A stretch of DNA of 63,159 bases, taken from Byssothecium circinans. Lineage: Eukaryota > Ascomycota > Dothideomycetes > Pleosporales > Massarinaceae. The position numbers were made by a program, and so were the translations under genes. Of the stretch, positions 1 to 11,856 are shown in pieces. Every line of letters begins with the position of its first letter. The first letter of the stretch is position 1. The stretch is from assembly GCA_010015675.1 (NCBI GenBank), contig ML976979.1:1256694-1319852 (forward strand), in the 5' to 3' direction. The notes beneath the pieces were generated by a model that saw nothing but the letters and a program-made list of their open reading frames with translations, did not search any database and was not told the origin of the DNA.

Positions 1-810
1 AGTGAGCGCTCGCTTGCCTCCAGTTGACGTCCAATTGTCAAAACTTATATGTATAAGTGAACGCGATTGCTTCAAGAAATTGATAACAGCGGGGATATAG
101 GACTTATACTCGCGGAGGATAGCGTCTCAGAGACTATTGTGACTCTGCCAGAGGCTTGCTTCTGCCATAGGATTAGCGGCTTTAATTATTGCTCAAAACT
201 CTGGTCTCTCAATAACGCGTAACGACTGGTTATCGGCAATCACCCAGTCTTTAATGGCTTCTTCAAATCGCACCTTAGAGAAGGCGCTAGCTAGCGCGTT
301 GGCAACTTCCTGAGAGACCTAAACCCTATCAGACTGCATGGCTGTGAGGATTGATGACTACCCTAGTGGCAAATTTAATTTAATTTTGCCTTCCTTGCTA
401 ATGCCGTGGCCGCGGACGTTCTACTGTAGATGGGCGGCTGCTGAGCTCATTGATTGATGGACGTTAAACTCGCCACCAGTTTTCTTGTGTTAATGGCAGT
501 ACTTATAGAGCTAGAACTTCTTTTCTTGCTGTCGATGCCAAACTAGCCAGCCGTATTGATATATCTAGCTTGGCCTGCTGCCTCGGCCGTGTTCATAAGC
601 TCTCTTCTGTAGATGAGGCACTCTCGTCCATTCAAGGCCCTCCTACGTTGAATCGTCGTCGTTATCCACTGCTATATGGGCTTGGGCATCTGTATCGGTA
701 GTTGATTCGTCGTCGGGTTCGGCGCGTAGAGAAGCGGGTTTTGGGCGCTGTTTCTTACGGTTTGCGAGCTGGACTTAGTCTTCAAAGGCTTTCTCAAGGT
801 TCTGGTTCAT
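1..810 (-). pseudogene. hAT-family transposase, N-terminal half, inactivated and cut by the window edge
   Basis: Read on the minus strand from an ATG at 810, one frame stays coherent to position 1 but is interrupted by about ten stops (TAG, TAA, TGA). The order of recognisable parts is: a charged N-terminus, a BED-like zinc finger region (the YKYCH stretch, then GGEFNVH and AAAHLQ), the block KVRFEEAIKDWV typical of hAT enzymes, and near the window edge the motif SFDNWTS, which matches the first catalytic region of hAT transposases (SFDxWTS). The catalytic C-terminal half lies outside the window. Most stops can be explained by C-to-T change at Gln or G-to-A at Trp codons, consistent with RIP. 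It cannot encode an active enzyme. Confidence 0.75.
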
Positions 811-959
811 ATCTAGCGATTAAGGCGTGGGTAAGTAGTATGGTTAATATAAAATGGCGACAGTTGACGCGTCAATAAGCTTCTGAGTGCGTCTCTCGCT
901 AGGGCTACCTATTAAGGACTAGCTTAACTGTTAATTAGCCAATAGAGTGACTCTACGCG

Positions 960-1165
960 ACTACCTAGCACTTCTCCACCTAGCCTCTATTACGAACTCA
1001 ATTTGAACTCAATCAGCTCAATCAACTCAATCAACTTGAGCCTCTCTGATTGAGTTGAGTTGAGTTTGAGCGGCTCTCGAATTGAGTTGAGTTGAGTTGA
1101 TAAACTCAATCAACTCAATCAAGTAATTGGGTTCGAGTTGATTGTTGACAAGTCTACTTGAGGGT
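960..1165. repeat. TTGAG/CTCAA pentamer array with inverted arms
   Basis: Blocks of CTCAATCAA on the + strand alternate with blocks of TTGAGTTGAG, so the region can fold on itself. It lies about 150 bp outside the start codon of the dead hAT transposase. Sub-terminal short repeats are common in hAT elements, so this is probably the element's 5' terminal region; a clean terminal inverted repeat or 8-bp target duplication was not found. Confidence 0.6.
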
Positions 1166-2624
1166 AGAAGCTGTTGCTCCAAAACACTGGCCTGAATTCC
1201 TTGTGACATTCTGAGTATCGATAATTGAGATTGGAAAGGTTATGAGTAGTCAAAAATGCGTATGCCAACTAGAAGATGTGACTGAAGTGCCCAGGAATAT
1301 CTTTGAGTTCGTCTGACCAATTCAGACGCACAATAGTCTCAAAAACATGGTATTCAACGGTTGCACGAGTATCTTGGTGTCGATCAACTGTATGCGAGTC
1401 GAAGAAGCGGAGATCTCTCACTGGTAGCAAAGCTAATGCATTGCAGATGCTACATCGGCGGGCATTGAGCCGCTGTAATGCCGAATTGATAAGCTGATCA
1501 GATGGTTGTGAAAGGGATGACCTCATTAGGCAAGAAAGCGATGGCGTGATTGGCCTCTTCTTCGGTGCTCGACTATCAGAACACGGCCGGGAAGCAGAGA
1601 GTACATTGGCGTTATCGTACGACGACGCTGTCCGCGTCCCCACCATAACGTTGTGATTTCTTGGGTTACAGTCCTCGGGCGTTCTGTCAGACTTTCTGAC
1701 CTACAGTAGAATTGCAATGTGCTGCAAAACATTCAACCCGCACCGACCTAAACGATGAACGGCATGTACCCAAAGTAACATTAATTGTCTACACACATCT
1801 TCATCAAACTACAGCCAGTGATATAAGCTCAGATGTACGCAAGTCCAAATCATGTCGAGACACGATGTAACTAGATGGTTCTGGTAGCTTTTAGTAGCTC
1901 GGCAAATCACGACGAGACTTTGACTTAGCAAAGTCCTCACTACCATGGTAGGAAATCAATTTCCGAGAAATCTAATCGATGCTCCAGACTTTTCTGCAAC
2001 CTTTCCCCAAACTTTACACAACTCCGAATGTCGTAAAAGTCTGCTTCACTTCAAAGTTTTCGGACAAGCGCAGGCCCCTGTGTGCATAAGTCCCCACATC
2101 TCGGCTTGTTCGTTTGTCGAGGACTAATCTAGACAGCCGCTCTTATCATCCACCAGCACGAGTCTAAAGCCAAAATCCCTGAGTAGCCACAAGCCCACAA
2201 TGCAGAAACGGAGCTGAAGTACCTTGATGCCTACAAGGGCATGCCCTGCATGAGCTGATCGGCGATGGTACAACGAGACTGCAATGGTCGTATGCCTAGG
2301 GCGCTTACATGCAAGGTCGGCCCTTACGGAGCACTGCAAAGACCGGCCCGTTGACCTGCAAGGAGCCAGCCTGAGACGGCAATCCGAATGACATTTAGAG
2401 GGAAGTAGAGATAAAGCTACTACCTCTACTCTCGGACTTAAGAAGTAGATGACGCGGCACGGCACATCAATCTTCCAGGGTCTTGAAAGGCTTGCAAAGC
2501 TTGTTACGATCTCATGGTGACTTCTAGCTCTGTCAGGGAGGATTCATGGAACCTCAACTTGTACCATTGTAGCTTTCTGCGTAGGCTATGGATGTTTTAG
2601 CGTATCAATAGCAAGCGACTACAG
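1166..2624. other. Intergenic, no convincing gene
   Basis: Several reading frames of 60-125 codons exist on both strands (for example 1269-1646 minus and 2124-2465 minus), but they overlap each other, lack recognisable domains and show no intron-exon continuation. I see no gene in this stretch. The right part is the 3' flank of P450 A. Confidence 0.5.
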
Positions 2625-4360
2625 TCACACAATATCAATGATGCTATCGAAGTCCTCTCGCCTCCTCACATGTATCTTGACTGTCCCACTCGCTTTTTCA
2701 ATCATACCTTTCGTCTCAGTCTTTGTCCCTGCATCGTCGACCAATTTCCAGTCATACTTGACTAAGATATGAGCAAGCGCCACCTTGATTTCGTTGGCTG
2801 CAAAGAAGCGTCCAGGGCACGAGTGTTCTCCGTGCCCGAAGCCCATGTGCTCGACAGAAGTTGACACCAACTGTGCCCAGTTCTCCCTGCCAGGTTGCGT
2901 CCGCATGTTGTAGAAGCGATATGGATCGTATGTATCAGGCGAACTGTACAGATCTAGTGATCGGTGCAAGGTAAGAACATTGAGCCGACCTCCTTTCTTA
3001 AGGACAAGCCCTTCGTCCAGAGTAACGTCGGAAGTAGCGTATCGGCGCATAGATGTAATACTTCCTGGTTTGAGGCGTTGAGATTCCTTGATCGCAGAGT
3101 CGAGCAACTTCATATTGTAAAGTGCATGCTTTCTCCAGCCCTCTTTACGAAGCACAGATACGATTTCCTTGCGTAGATCACCAACACAATCGGGAGAATT
3201 TGCGAGGTCAATCATACACATCTCAAGAAGATCGTATGTTGTGTGTATCGCGAGAAGTGAGAGCGTCAGTTGGAAGGTGGCTGGGTCGTACTTTGACCCG
3301 TTATTGCGGGCTTCGGTTTCGGCCCACTCTATGGCATCTTCAAATTCGGGCGGTGATGTTTGCGCCACTCGAGCCTCATCCTTGAGTCGTTGGCGCTGAT
3401 CGATGTAGGGCTTTAGGATACGGCGTGCGTTCGCTCTTTCGTTCCGGAGAGCCCGACAGGATGGCACTAGCCAGTGGGCAAGTGGGCGGAGAATCCAGGG
3501 TATCTTTCGCAGCTCAGAACTTGCCGTGAAGAACAGTGAGGCATAGTTCTTCACTACTGACAGCCATTCCTCGTTCTAGTACAGTAGCTCTCCGAAATAG
3601 ATGCGCGATGACAAGCGCGCAATGACGTCGAGAACAGCGCCTTTCAAATTGACTTCATTCCAATCTGATCCGTCGTTTGTTAGCTGAAACGCTTCCATTC
3701 CGTTGAACACTGGAGACTCACCTGGAGAGTGTCCAAAGTTCTTGACCAAGGCTTCATCTGAAACACCAGAAAGGGGTCGAATTACTGCAGCTATTAACTT
3801 GCTATCAGCGTTTGTTTTCCAAGCGGGAGTCGTGCCACTGACAAAGGTGTCGAGCCAATTGCTTTCTGGCCACGAGTTGGATCAAGTTATCTGGGTGTGA
3901 GATCAATCTGGCAGTCTCGAATCCAGGAATGTTTGCGTGACCGTCAAAGCTCACAGCTTTCGTGAAGCTGAGACGAGAATCGTTGCGGATATTGTGAGCG
4001 TACTGAGGTGTCAGCATGAGAACCTCCCCCCAGTCTGTCCAGAGCCGAAAGGGCTTGTTGGGGTGTTCTTTCTGGCCTTCTTCGATGATGCCTTTGCTAT
4101 GATAGATGAATCTCCACTATGTAGTAGAGTCAGCAACAGTCCATATACGGAGACCTAACCCCCATTCATACCTGAGCGAGAATACTAAAGAACGACCCAA
4201 GGATTGGTTTGTTGACCATTGGTAAGGACTTCAGACCAGTATCCTTGGCAGAGATCAGAAAAGCCACTACAGCCATGACTGTGATCAACCCCGCGGTGAT
4301 CAGTGCAATCTCGAACCCAGGTGCGCGATAGAGGTATAGATCCAATGTAAAGGATGGCAT
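2625..4360 (-). pseudogene. Cytochrome P450 A, four exons, one nonsense codon
   Basis: Inferred exons on the minus strand: 4360-4172, 4116-3843, 3784-3722, 3664-2625 (521 codons). The N-terminus has a membrane anchor (about residues 18-36). The I-helix region includes AIHTTYD, the ExxR motif is KESQR, and the heme loop is FGHGEHSCPGRFF. The protein resembles fungal diterpenoid-oxidising P450s of the ent-kaurene-oxidase type and P450 C in this window; the intron before the DWNEV segment sits at the same place and phase as in P450 C. The only lesion I find is an in-frame TAG at 3578-3576 (about codon 205), inside a segment clearly homologous to P450 C on both sides. No GT-AG intron can remove it. 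It is best called a recent pseudogene, unless the stop is a sequencing error or is read through. Confidence 0.8.
3576..3578 (-). other. Premature TAG in P450 A
   Basis: The frame reads Gly-Glu-Leu-Leu-Tyr-stop-Asn-Glu-Glu-Trp, where P450 C has Gly-Glu-Glu-Leu-Cys-Arg-Asn-Pro-Asn-Trp. One transition from CAG would create TAG. Confidence 0.85.
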
Positions 4361-5245
4361 CTCTGCAGTCTCAACCCTTGAAGGAATCGAAAATGGTGCT
4401 CTCGACGTTCGTGAATGCGATACTGCACGCTCTAAGGGATGAAATGGGGACGTATCAAGCGCTATATCTGGACGTCCTCGATTGCCCTAGTTCTCGCAAT
4501 CACGTAACGATGTGACACCTCGCACATCGGCTAACATTATCCGTCAAGTTAGATAAGCCTATGGCCATATCGCACCCATCATACCCAATTAGTCACGCCA
4601 AGGCCTCGGCGACAGCATTACGCGCAGTCACTGATATGATCTGCCTCCGGATTAGTTGCTTTGCATCATGCACGTCGAGCCACCTGGAGCTAATGTGTGA
4701 GGAGCTGCAGCATAATCGGTCGGGCTTAGGTCTCGATCAATGCGAGGTGAGTTCTAATGCCGTGTTGAAAGCTCCGAAGGGACCAATAGTGGGACACAAT
4801 GTCATCCGTTAATTTTGTTCAGCATGGTTGTTCCACTGCAGTAATCTAGGATATCTGGGATGAGTATGCACTGTTCGAGCAGTTGGATTCTGAGCCATTA
4901 ATGAGGCTATTAGAGTTTGAGTGCTATTTCCTTTCGTGGAACACTAGCATGGAGAGGATGCAGGAGTGCATGTAATTCGTGAAGAAAAGTCATGCTTTGG
5001 TCAACCAAATCCTAGCATTGCCCTCGTCTTATTGTTCAAACACAACATTGTCACGTGTTTAAGTGTTTCGTGACTCTTGTACATGGGAAATGACATGCGA
5101 AATTAACACACAAACATTGCATTTGTATCCCTTCCAATGCCTGCAGCCCCGGTTCTCGGTGTTGGTGGAAGAAGATAATGCGCCCTGAATTAGTGCGCAT
5201 CACATTAACCACATATAAATCCTTAGAAGACATGGTTTACACCCA
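4361..5245. other. Intergenic region between P450 A and the P450 B relic
   Basis: This should hold the P450 A promoter. No coherent reading frame or repeat was recognised; the frame at 4561-4812 on the + strand shows no family features. Confidence 0.5.
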
Positions 5246-6979
5246 TTATTCCGCCGTATTGTTAAATGTGTGCCTCACTCTGATCATTAGTCTCGCCGAC
5301 TGATCTGGATACATGTCCGTGTCAACGGTAAAGTTCTTTGGTCGTTCCTGGCCAATGGGAAACGCCTATTCATACTTAAGAAGCATGTAAGCCAGAACCA
5401 TCTTGATCTCATCAGATACATAAGCACGTCCAGGACAGGCGTGGTTGCCATAACTAAATGCCATGTTGTAAGAGTCTACCATGGCGAATAGATATTTTTG
5501 TGCGTTTTCTGGATGGGCGGGATCTTCTCTCAAGCAAGAGTATCGGAAGGGGTCAAACTCAGATGGCAGGGCAGGGTCCAGAACTCTGTTAGAGTCGTGC
5601 AGCATGTTATAGGATAGAACAGTAATCCGGGTCCCTGCCTCTAGGACAGTATTGTCCTTAAACGTCACTTAACGGGAAAGGATGCGGTTGAAGGTGACTA
5701 ACAGGAAGTAAGCCACGTCTATGTCATAGTTAATGGTCACTTACCCAGGAATATAGAATTAAAGCGTTAAGATTCTTTAAGTAGACTGTCCAATTTCTGA
5801 AACTAGTTTAGAGCCCTTTTGTTCCAGCCTTAATTCTGCTGCAATGCGTTGACGACCTCAGCCTCAATAGGCGTGACATATTCCGGATGCGCTATGAGGT
5901 CGTAGAGCGCTTGCGCCATGGTCATTGCGGTTATATGGATTAAAGACAAGCTTAGTATTAACATCCTCTGTCTAAGGTCGTGCATATCCTTTTCACTTCC
6001 CACAGCCATATCCGTCATCCATTACAGGATGTCTGTAGGTCTTTCATACTTCTCCCCTAGCTCATCCTTGGTGGCTTTACGGGACGCAGCTATTCCACTA
6101 ATAATTTGGATAGCCGTCTTCCTGTTCTCCCGTAGCTGTTGAAAAGGTGGCAAGAGATGCGCAAAAATGGGGCAAATAAATCTTGGGACAATGCGGAGGA
6201 GCATGCCAGTCTTAAAAAGATTTTCCGTGTATTGCGCCGTAGTCGTCAGCCATTCTTCATTGCAAGACTCATGCTGACCTAAGAATACGCGTGCCGAAAT
6301 TCTAGCAATGATGGATGCAAAGAGTGGCATGATATCAACTTTCACCTAGTCTATTTAATATTAGCGACTAACTATTAATCAATCGCGAGATACTACCTTC
6401 ACATGAAGGCATCTCCTCCAGGATAGCGAGATCCAATTCCTCCTTTAAGAGAGGTGCAAGGAGTCCCAAAGCAGGGGTAAGCTTCTACTGTAGCACACGG
6501 TTCTACAAATCACTATGCAGGAATGCATTGCCACTTGTAAGCTCGCCAGCGAAGTCGTTCATGAAAGGCTCAACTGAGCTTTCCACATCTCGTGTCAGGT
6601 TTCGCAGCTCCTCAATCTGACCGCTAGGGAGGAGAAGTACATCTGTACCAATCCGTCAAATTCTGAATATCGAATCTTTGAACTGATCATTCCATTAGCG
6701 ATTAGGATAGGTATGGAGCCTCTTTCAACGAACTTAATCATATCCTACTTGTAAAATCTAACGGCTTCCCCGTATGAAACGAAGTCGGAGAAGCCAAGCT
6801 AGTTCGAGTCTTCCTCATTGACCCACTACCGGGGCATCAATTGTGGAGCGGCGAGTGAATAACGTGGTGCAAGTAAGGGCAAAGATCAGAATAAAAAATG
6901 CTGCTACGCATATGCCGTAGAAGTCTCGTGCTTCTAGGAAGAGTACTGCTGATCTTACAATCTTTGTTATAATAGACAT
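5246..6979 (-). pseudogene. Cytochrome P450 B, RIP-like multiply disrupted
   Basis: The whole P450 can be followed on the minus strand. It has a membrane-anchor N-terminus from an ATG at 6979, a middle part at about 6345-6022 (ISARVF, then a Pro-rich hinge), an I-helix region at 6018-5830, the heme loop FSYGNHACPGR at about 5450, and a P450-like tail ending near 5246. It is broken many times: TAA at 6024-6022, TAA at 5832-5830, TAG at 5805-5803, and TAA at 5769-5767. The last replaces the Gln of the otherwise conserved KESQR motif. A probable frameshift lies near 6820 and further stops lie near 6350, 6750 and 5370. Nearly all stops replace Gln or Trp codons, the pattern expected from C-to-T mutation. 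It is only distantly similar to P450s A and C, so it represents a different P450 family. Confidence 0.8.
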
Positions 6980-7839
6980 GATGTAGTAAATGGATGCTTA
7001 GTTAGTGATTGTGCGTAATAGTGACGAAGAGAACTAGAGCTTACTATCTTTAAGTTGAGTGCGAGACGATAAGGGAGTTTCTTAATACGAGGTAGGTGCT
7101 TATGCTAAAGTCTGCTACAGTACCAGGTACGAAGAGTGATAACTATAGTAAGAAAGGCTATACCAGTTCTGCGTGCAGGAAGTTAAAAATTCAGCACCAA
7201 CAAAACTAGATGTATACTCTAAGTAGGCACTAACACTCATCAGCGATCCAATATTACATTATCCCCGTGTAAACACGCTAGTCTAGCAGGAATGCTTCCG
7301 CTAGTACGCCCGTTAATACTTAGCGAAGGACGTTATCGAACCTATAGCCTTAGATATCTAGATACTGTAACAACCTCTTATCAGAGGCTAAGAAGAATGG
7401 CGTGACTTGAGTCTAGGTTGACTTGCACCCCTGTGGGCAGTGTGGTGGGAGGTTACATATACGATGGGCCACTAACTGGGGGAAGCGGCCTGGTGTACCC
7501 ACCATATTTAGTCGGGCCGACCTTGGATTGAGTTGCGGTAAATTTATTTAACTAACGCTATCTAATGCCTTCAACTCCTTTGATGGATTTGTCGCGGTCG
7601 TGCGTTAGGGGCTCGGCGTCGCTGATGGATGGGCTAGTCTTATTAGTAGAGAAGGACCGCCTCTACCGTTGACTGGAAATTAGACACATCATTAACACGG
7701 GTTTCACCAATGATATCGATGTACATCGACATTATGAAAGCACAAATGTGCTGAACTCCATCTTGAGGACTTCGTATTGCAAGCAAGGAGGACGTCAATA
7801 CAGCCTATCGTTATCTCCGAACGGTAAGCAAATGCTAGA
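6980..7839. other. Degenerate intergenic DNA, possible small LTR-like remnant
   Basis: No gene is visible. At 7366-7457 a stretch begins TGTAAC and ends GTTACA, the TG..CA inverted ends usual for LTRs, but it is only 92 bp, with no target duplication found. The region separates the P450 B relic from the 3' end of the diterpene synthase. Confidence 0.35.
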
Positions 7840-10800
7840 CTACTTCATAGTGCTCGACAGATCGCGAAGCATGTAAAGCTGATCGTACAGATCGGTAACA
7901 TCAGCGAAAAGACGGACAATGTCCACCTTTCTCTTGCGGAAATCTTTCGGTGTTTCAGGGGCTTTTGGGGAACGGAGGGCTTCTTGCGACAGCCTTTCAA
8001 TGGTGTGCATCAAACAGCAGCGCTCGTACGCGGCCAGTTCCGAAAGCGCTTGTTTCTTGACGGACACCGAGTCATTGTTGGCGGCGAATTCGGGGAAATC
8101 AATCGAGTTGGTGTTGCCTTCGGCCAAGTCTCGTTCAACTGAACCTATGTCATTGCACATTCGACACATAGTTGACATGTGTCGAACGGCGGCTTGCACA
8201 AGGTATGTTTCTCCCACTGTAGGGAAAACCCGAGTTCCTCGGCCGATTGATGCAGAAACGAGGCAGCATGCGAAAGCAAACGAATATGCGCATGCGACAT
8301 GATCTGCTGCAGTAGTGCGGACCCATTCAAAGAAGGTTCGGCCCGACTGCCGTCCCGCAGGACTCCCGTTATCGCGAATCTGGACCACATGTGCGTGCAG
8401 AAACCTCCTTAGCTCAGCCCAGAGAAACCGCTGGTCGTCCAAACTAGCTCCACGAACATGCGGATGCTCGAGCACGTAATGCACGAATCCCTGCAATGTT
8501 ACTTCGGTAGTGCCGCGCCCCGATGATGTGCCGGGCGCCACGGTATCTTTCCCGCTTCCTCCCGCCCCAACGTGGGATGGTCCGAATTGATTGCGAACGC
8601 CGCTTGGTGTCTGGTCCATGATCTGATCCGCTGTGCCTAGTTTCAGTGTGGAAATTGAGTCGTCGAGAATCTCATCGATGATATGGTGAAGTTTCTCCGT
8701 GTTTTGTCCGAAAGTGGGCGCGGCTACCGCTTCGATGAACTCGTCAGCTTGATAACCCAGCATTGAGATCATCATGAGGTCGAACAAAAGTGACGTAGCC
8801 GCGTACGTGCGGGAGCGGTTATTGCAGCCGACCCATGTGAAGGGTATTATGTCGAGGTAATGGTCCTTGCTGACTGCAAAGCGGTCTCGATCAAACACCT
8901 TCGATCGGTTCGCCCGCAAGAGCGGTACAAACAGAGCACTTTCGAGGAAGGACGCCTGTAACTCCCATGGTTCCATATCTGAGAATAGTTCCGTGCGGCC
9001 CATTAACTCCAGGAAGTCGGTGCTACGCTTTGATTGCGGGTGATGGCCTGTGCTGTCACCTGAGCTTGCAGTAGGTTCTTTTTCAAGTGGCAAGCTGACT
9101 CTCGAAGCAGCTAACATGTATGCTTCGGCCACAAAGGCTGTACGATATGCAGTCTTGGAAGTCCAGTAGTTATCGAAGGATGTCCACTTGCCTGAATACA
9201 AGAAGGCTCTGGCTTTGCTGATAGCGGCTGCGATCTGCAATTGGATGGGCTGGAATAATGCGAGTGCTCGAGCCTCGACTAGTGTGAGAACGGCATAGGA
9301 GGATTCTTCGGGCATGCCGTTCCAGGAGCCATCGTCTCCTTGGCCTAGCAAAGTTCGCAGGCAGGCTTGAAAGAGACAGATAGATACTTTTGAGAGGATC
9401 TTTGGGTCGAAAGTGCTCTCAAAAGTGGCGCCATCGGCAGTCTGCTTGGCGACTTCTGCGAAAGCTTGGACGAGTAGCATGGTTGGATAGAGGCGACTCA
9501 GATGCTGGTTTGTTAGGTCCCATTTCGAAAGTTGAGAGTCGGGTTCGGCGCTTACCCATTTGTCTTTGATTAGACCATCACATTCCCACCATCGGTCACA
9601 TAGGAACACTATGGCCTTCTTGATCTGGGGCAGATAATCTAATTTGTCCGGTCGATGCATGAGTGCAAGCAACACATGACAGTTTGAGGTGAAACTCGGA
9701 TCTCTCTCCCCCAAAAATGTTCGGAAGTGATCTTCACCCTCAAACATCTGTATCATTGGAGCAGGACTAACACGGTCGCTTAGACCGAGCAGACTCAGGC
9801 AGAGTAAGCCCTTTGCTGTATCGTCTACGTCAACCGCACGAGGGGCTAACATGATGAGTATGACCTTTTGATTGCCTTTCGAAGAACGAAGTATGATGTG
9901 ACGTACCGAAACCAATCACTCCATGATCTGAGGAAAATCCTTCGCAGACGATGTGTGCGATAGAGTGAAGTTCATCGCTTTGGAGATCAGACGAATGAAA
10001 CCCGGCTTGCAGTAGGGTAGATAGCACCTGAGGTGAGTTCAGATTATCATTCCCAGCTGATTTGTTGGGAAGATGCGACGTACCCAATTCAACTCGAAGT
10101 ACGTGGTGGGAAAGGTGCCAGGAAAACCGCCGTTGCCTTGACCTGCCCCTGCAGCGAGTACATGACGCAGATATGCCTCTGCCTCATGATTCCACGAGGA
10201 GGCAGACATAAGGAAAGCAGCGGTGGAAGAGGGAGATGCCAGCATGGAGCCATTGAAGAGATGATGCTCTACTCTGTCAAAGTCTATCCTCCCTATCAGG
10301 GCCTCTAAGTTGTGAAGAGCCGACGAAGGTCGCGTCCTATAAAGAGCTTCAGGATCGAATCGAACCATCTTCGCTTCATGCATTTGCATGAGAGCGGTCT
10401 CACTACCGAAGATGAAGTGGAGACGTTCATCTTCTGATTCCAGGTACCTGAGTAAGGCGGGAATGATCAATTCCACTCCGATGTGGTTCGTGTCCCAAAG
10501 ATCATCCCAAGCTTCGAGTTGCATCTCGAGGGACTGGATACCTCGTTTGATGCGCAACTCGATGTCGAAGGTGGCTAGTTCTTGCAGTTGCAATGGCGCT
10601 TTGGCAAGTCGCATGAGCGCCAATGTCGCCGCCGCAGTGTCTAGAATCCCAACAGTCCTCGATTTTGGATGTGCACCCCAGCTACCGTCCTCAGATTGGG
10701 CATTCAGCAGAAAGTGATAGCTTTCGGGAAAGAGCCACACTCTCTCGCCATTCTCTTCTTTGACAATCATAGCTGCCCAAGCGGTATCGTAGATTTGACA

Positions 10801-10899
10801 ACTGGTCGTACTGAAGCCGTACACCGGATGAAACGCATTGTACGCGCCTCGAACGAGTTGACGAGCCTTTTCGGTCAGCGTGTTGATTTGAGCAGGCAT
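7840..10899 (-). CDS. Bifunctional diterpene synthase (CPS/KS type)
   Basis: Inferred exons: 10899-10084, 10027-9907, 9845-7840, giving 980 residues, the length of fungal bifunctional CPS/KS enzymes (about 950). The N-terminal class II half would protonate GGPP to a copalyl-type diphosphate; the C-terminal class I half would ionise and cyclise it further. Visible motifs are SCQIYDTAW near residue 35, QSEDGSWG near 68, the class II acid motif DVDD at 318-321, the class I metal site DEFIE at about 680-684 (a variant of the usual DEFFE), and the second metal motif NDIGSVERD. All catalytic motifs are present and the frame is open, so it looks functional. It sits between P450 genes, which is standard for gibberellin- and aphidicolin-like clusters. 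No GGPP synthase is in the window. The product (ent-kaurene or another labdane-related diterpene) cannot be read from sequence. Confidence 0.92.
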
Positions 10900-11856
10900 G
10901 ATGGATGGAGGAATTATATCAGAAGCTGGTTGTCGATTTCGTTGTGCTAAGATTTACAGTGAAATTCTGTACCCATATATATGTCAGGCGCGGGGTCCAG
11001 CGCGCTGACTGATCGTATCTGCGGGGTACGTTGTATCTGCGGGGTACGCTGTATCTGCGGGATACGTATATATACTATTCTACGCCATGATAATCTATTC
11101 TAGATTATTCGCACCTTTTTGGTTGGCATGGCCTAGTGGCGTAGAGCTATGTCCTGACAATATAGCATGAGACTGGTGAACAGACATGTAAACATGCCCG
11201 ATCTTCTAGACGGTGACTGTCATTCGACGAGTCGCTTAGCTTTAGCCGTCCCTCGAAACTCGAACCTATGGCACTATGTCGGCAGATCAGACATCACGCC
11301 CCTTGCCGCATAGATGTTGGAACGATAGGATTTCTGCATAAACCTCGATGAGTGTTAGTGTGCGCTCATATCTGTTGGATGAATTTGTCACCTTGCAGTA
11401 GCGGTCAATTGTGCATGCAGCGTCGGCGACTGGGTTGGTTTGAAAGGTTAGTTCAAGCATTCGCTATTAGCTGGATCTGTTTGCGGTATTGCAGAAACAG
11501 CCAGGTCGACCTCCTCTGCACATGACTAGCTGATCAGTGTCCTGGGGGATGCGCATATGATGGATCGACATGAACGGCGGGATCCATGCTAACGGAACTC
11601 ATACCTTAGAAAGTATAGTCGCTGTCAAAACGATGTATATCACTAGCTCTTCATGTCAGTATCGGTCCTTTGAGTGGGTTTGCACCTGATGCTCCAGGCT
11701 GCTTGATTGCTAAGGGTGATGTGACATTAGAGATGCCAAACGCTTGGCTGGTTGTGGGATACTTGTCCACTCCCACAACGTTTTGCGAATCCCGACTTTT
11801 GACTGAATCCTACGCAACGAATTCATCCCCACTTTGAACACAATTTCTTCAGAACC
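10900..11856. promoter_or_regulatory. Shared divergent promoter region of diterpene synthase and P450 C
   Basis: This is a 957-bp gap between two divergent start codons. A TATA-like stretch (ATATATATG) lies near 10975, about 75 bp upstream of the synthase ATG, and the 18-bp triple repeat lies just beyond it. No gene is seen inside. Shared control of synthase and P450 C is a reasonable inference. Confidence 0.6.
11015..11068. repeat. Three tandem 18-bp repeats upstream of the diterpene synthase
   Basis: Three adjacent copies of GTATCTGCGGGGTACGYT, the third slightly diverged to GTATCTGCGGGATACGTA. The third copy is an imperfect palindrome (GTATC, five bases, GATAC). They start about 116 bp upstream of the synthase ATG and could be binding sites for a cluster regulator, possibly a Zn2Cys6 factor given the CGG cores. 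This is inference only. Confidence 0.55.

Noticed and set aside
3785..3842. Frameshift in P450 A after the segment ending in ARHL
   Set aside because: A 58-bp GT-AG intron with a CTGAT branch-like site restores the frame and a 13-residue alignment to P450 C.
7366..7457. Complete solo LTR
   Set aside because: Only the TGTAAC/GTTACA ends fit; it is too short and lacks a target duplication, so it is kept as a hint only.
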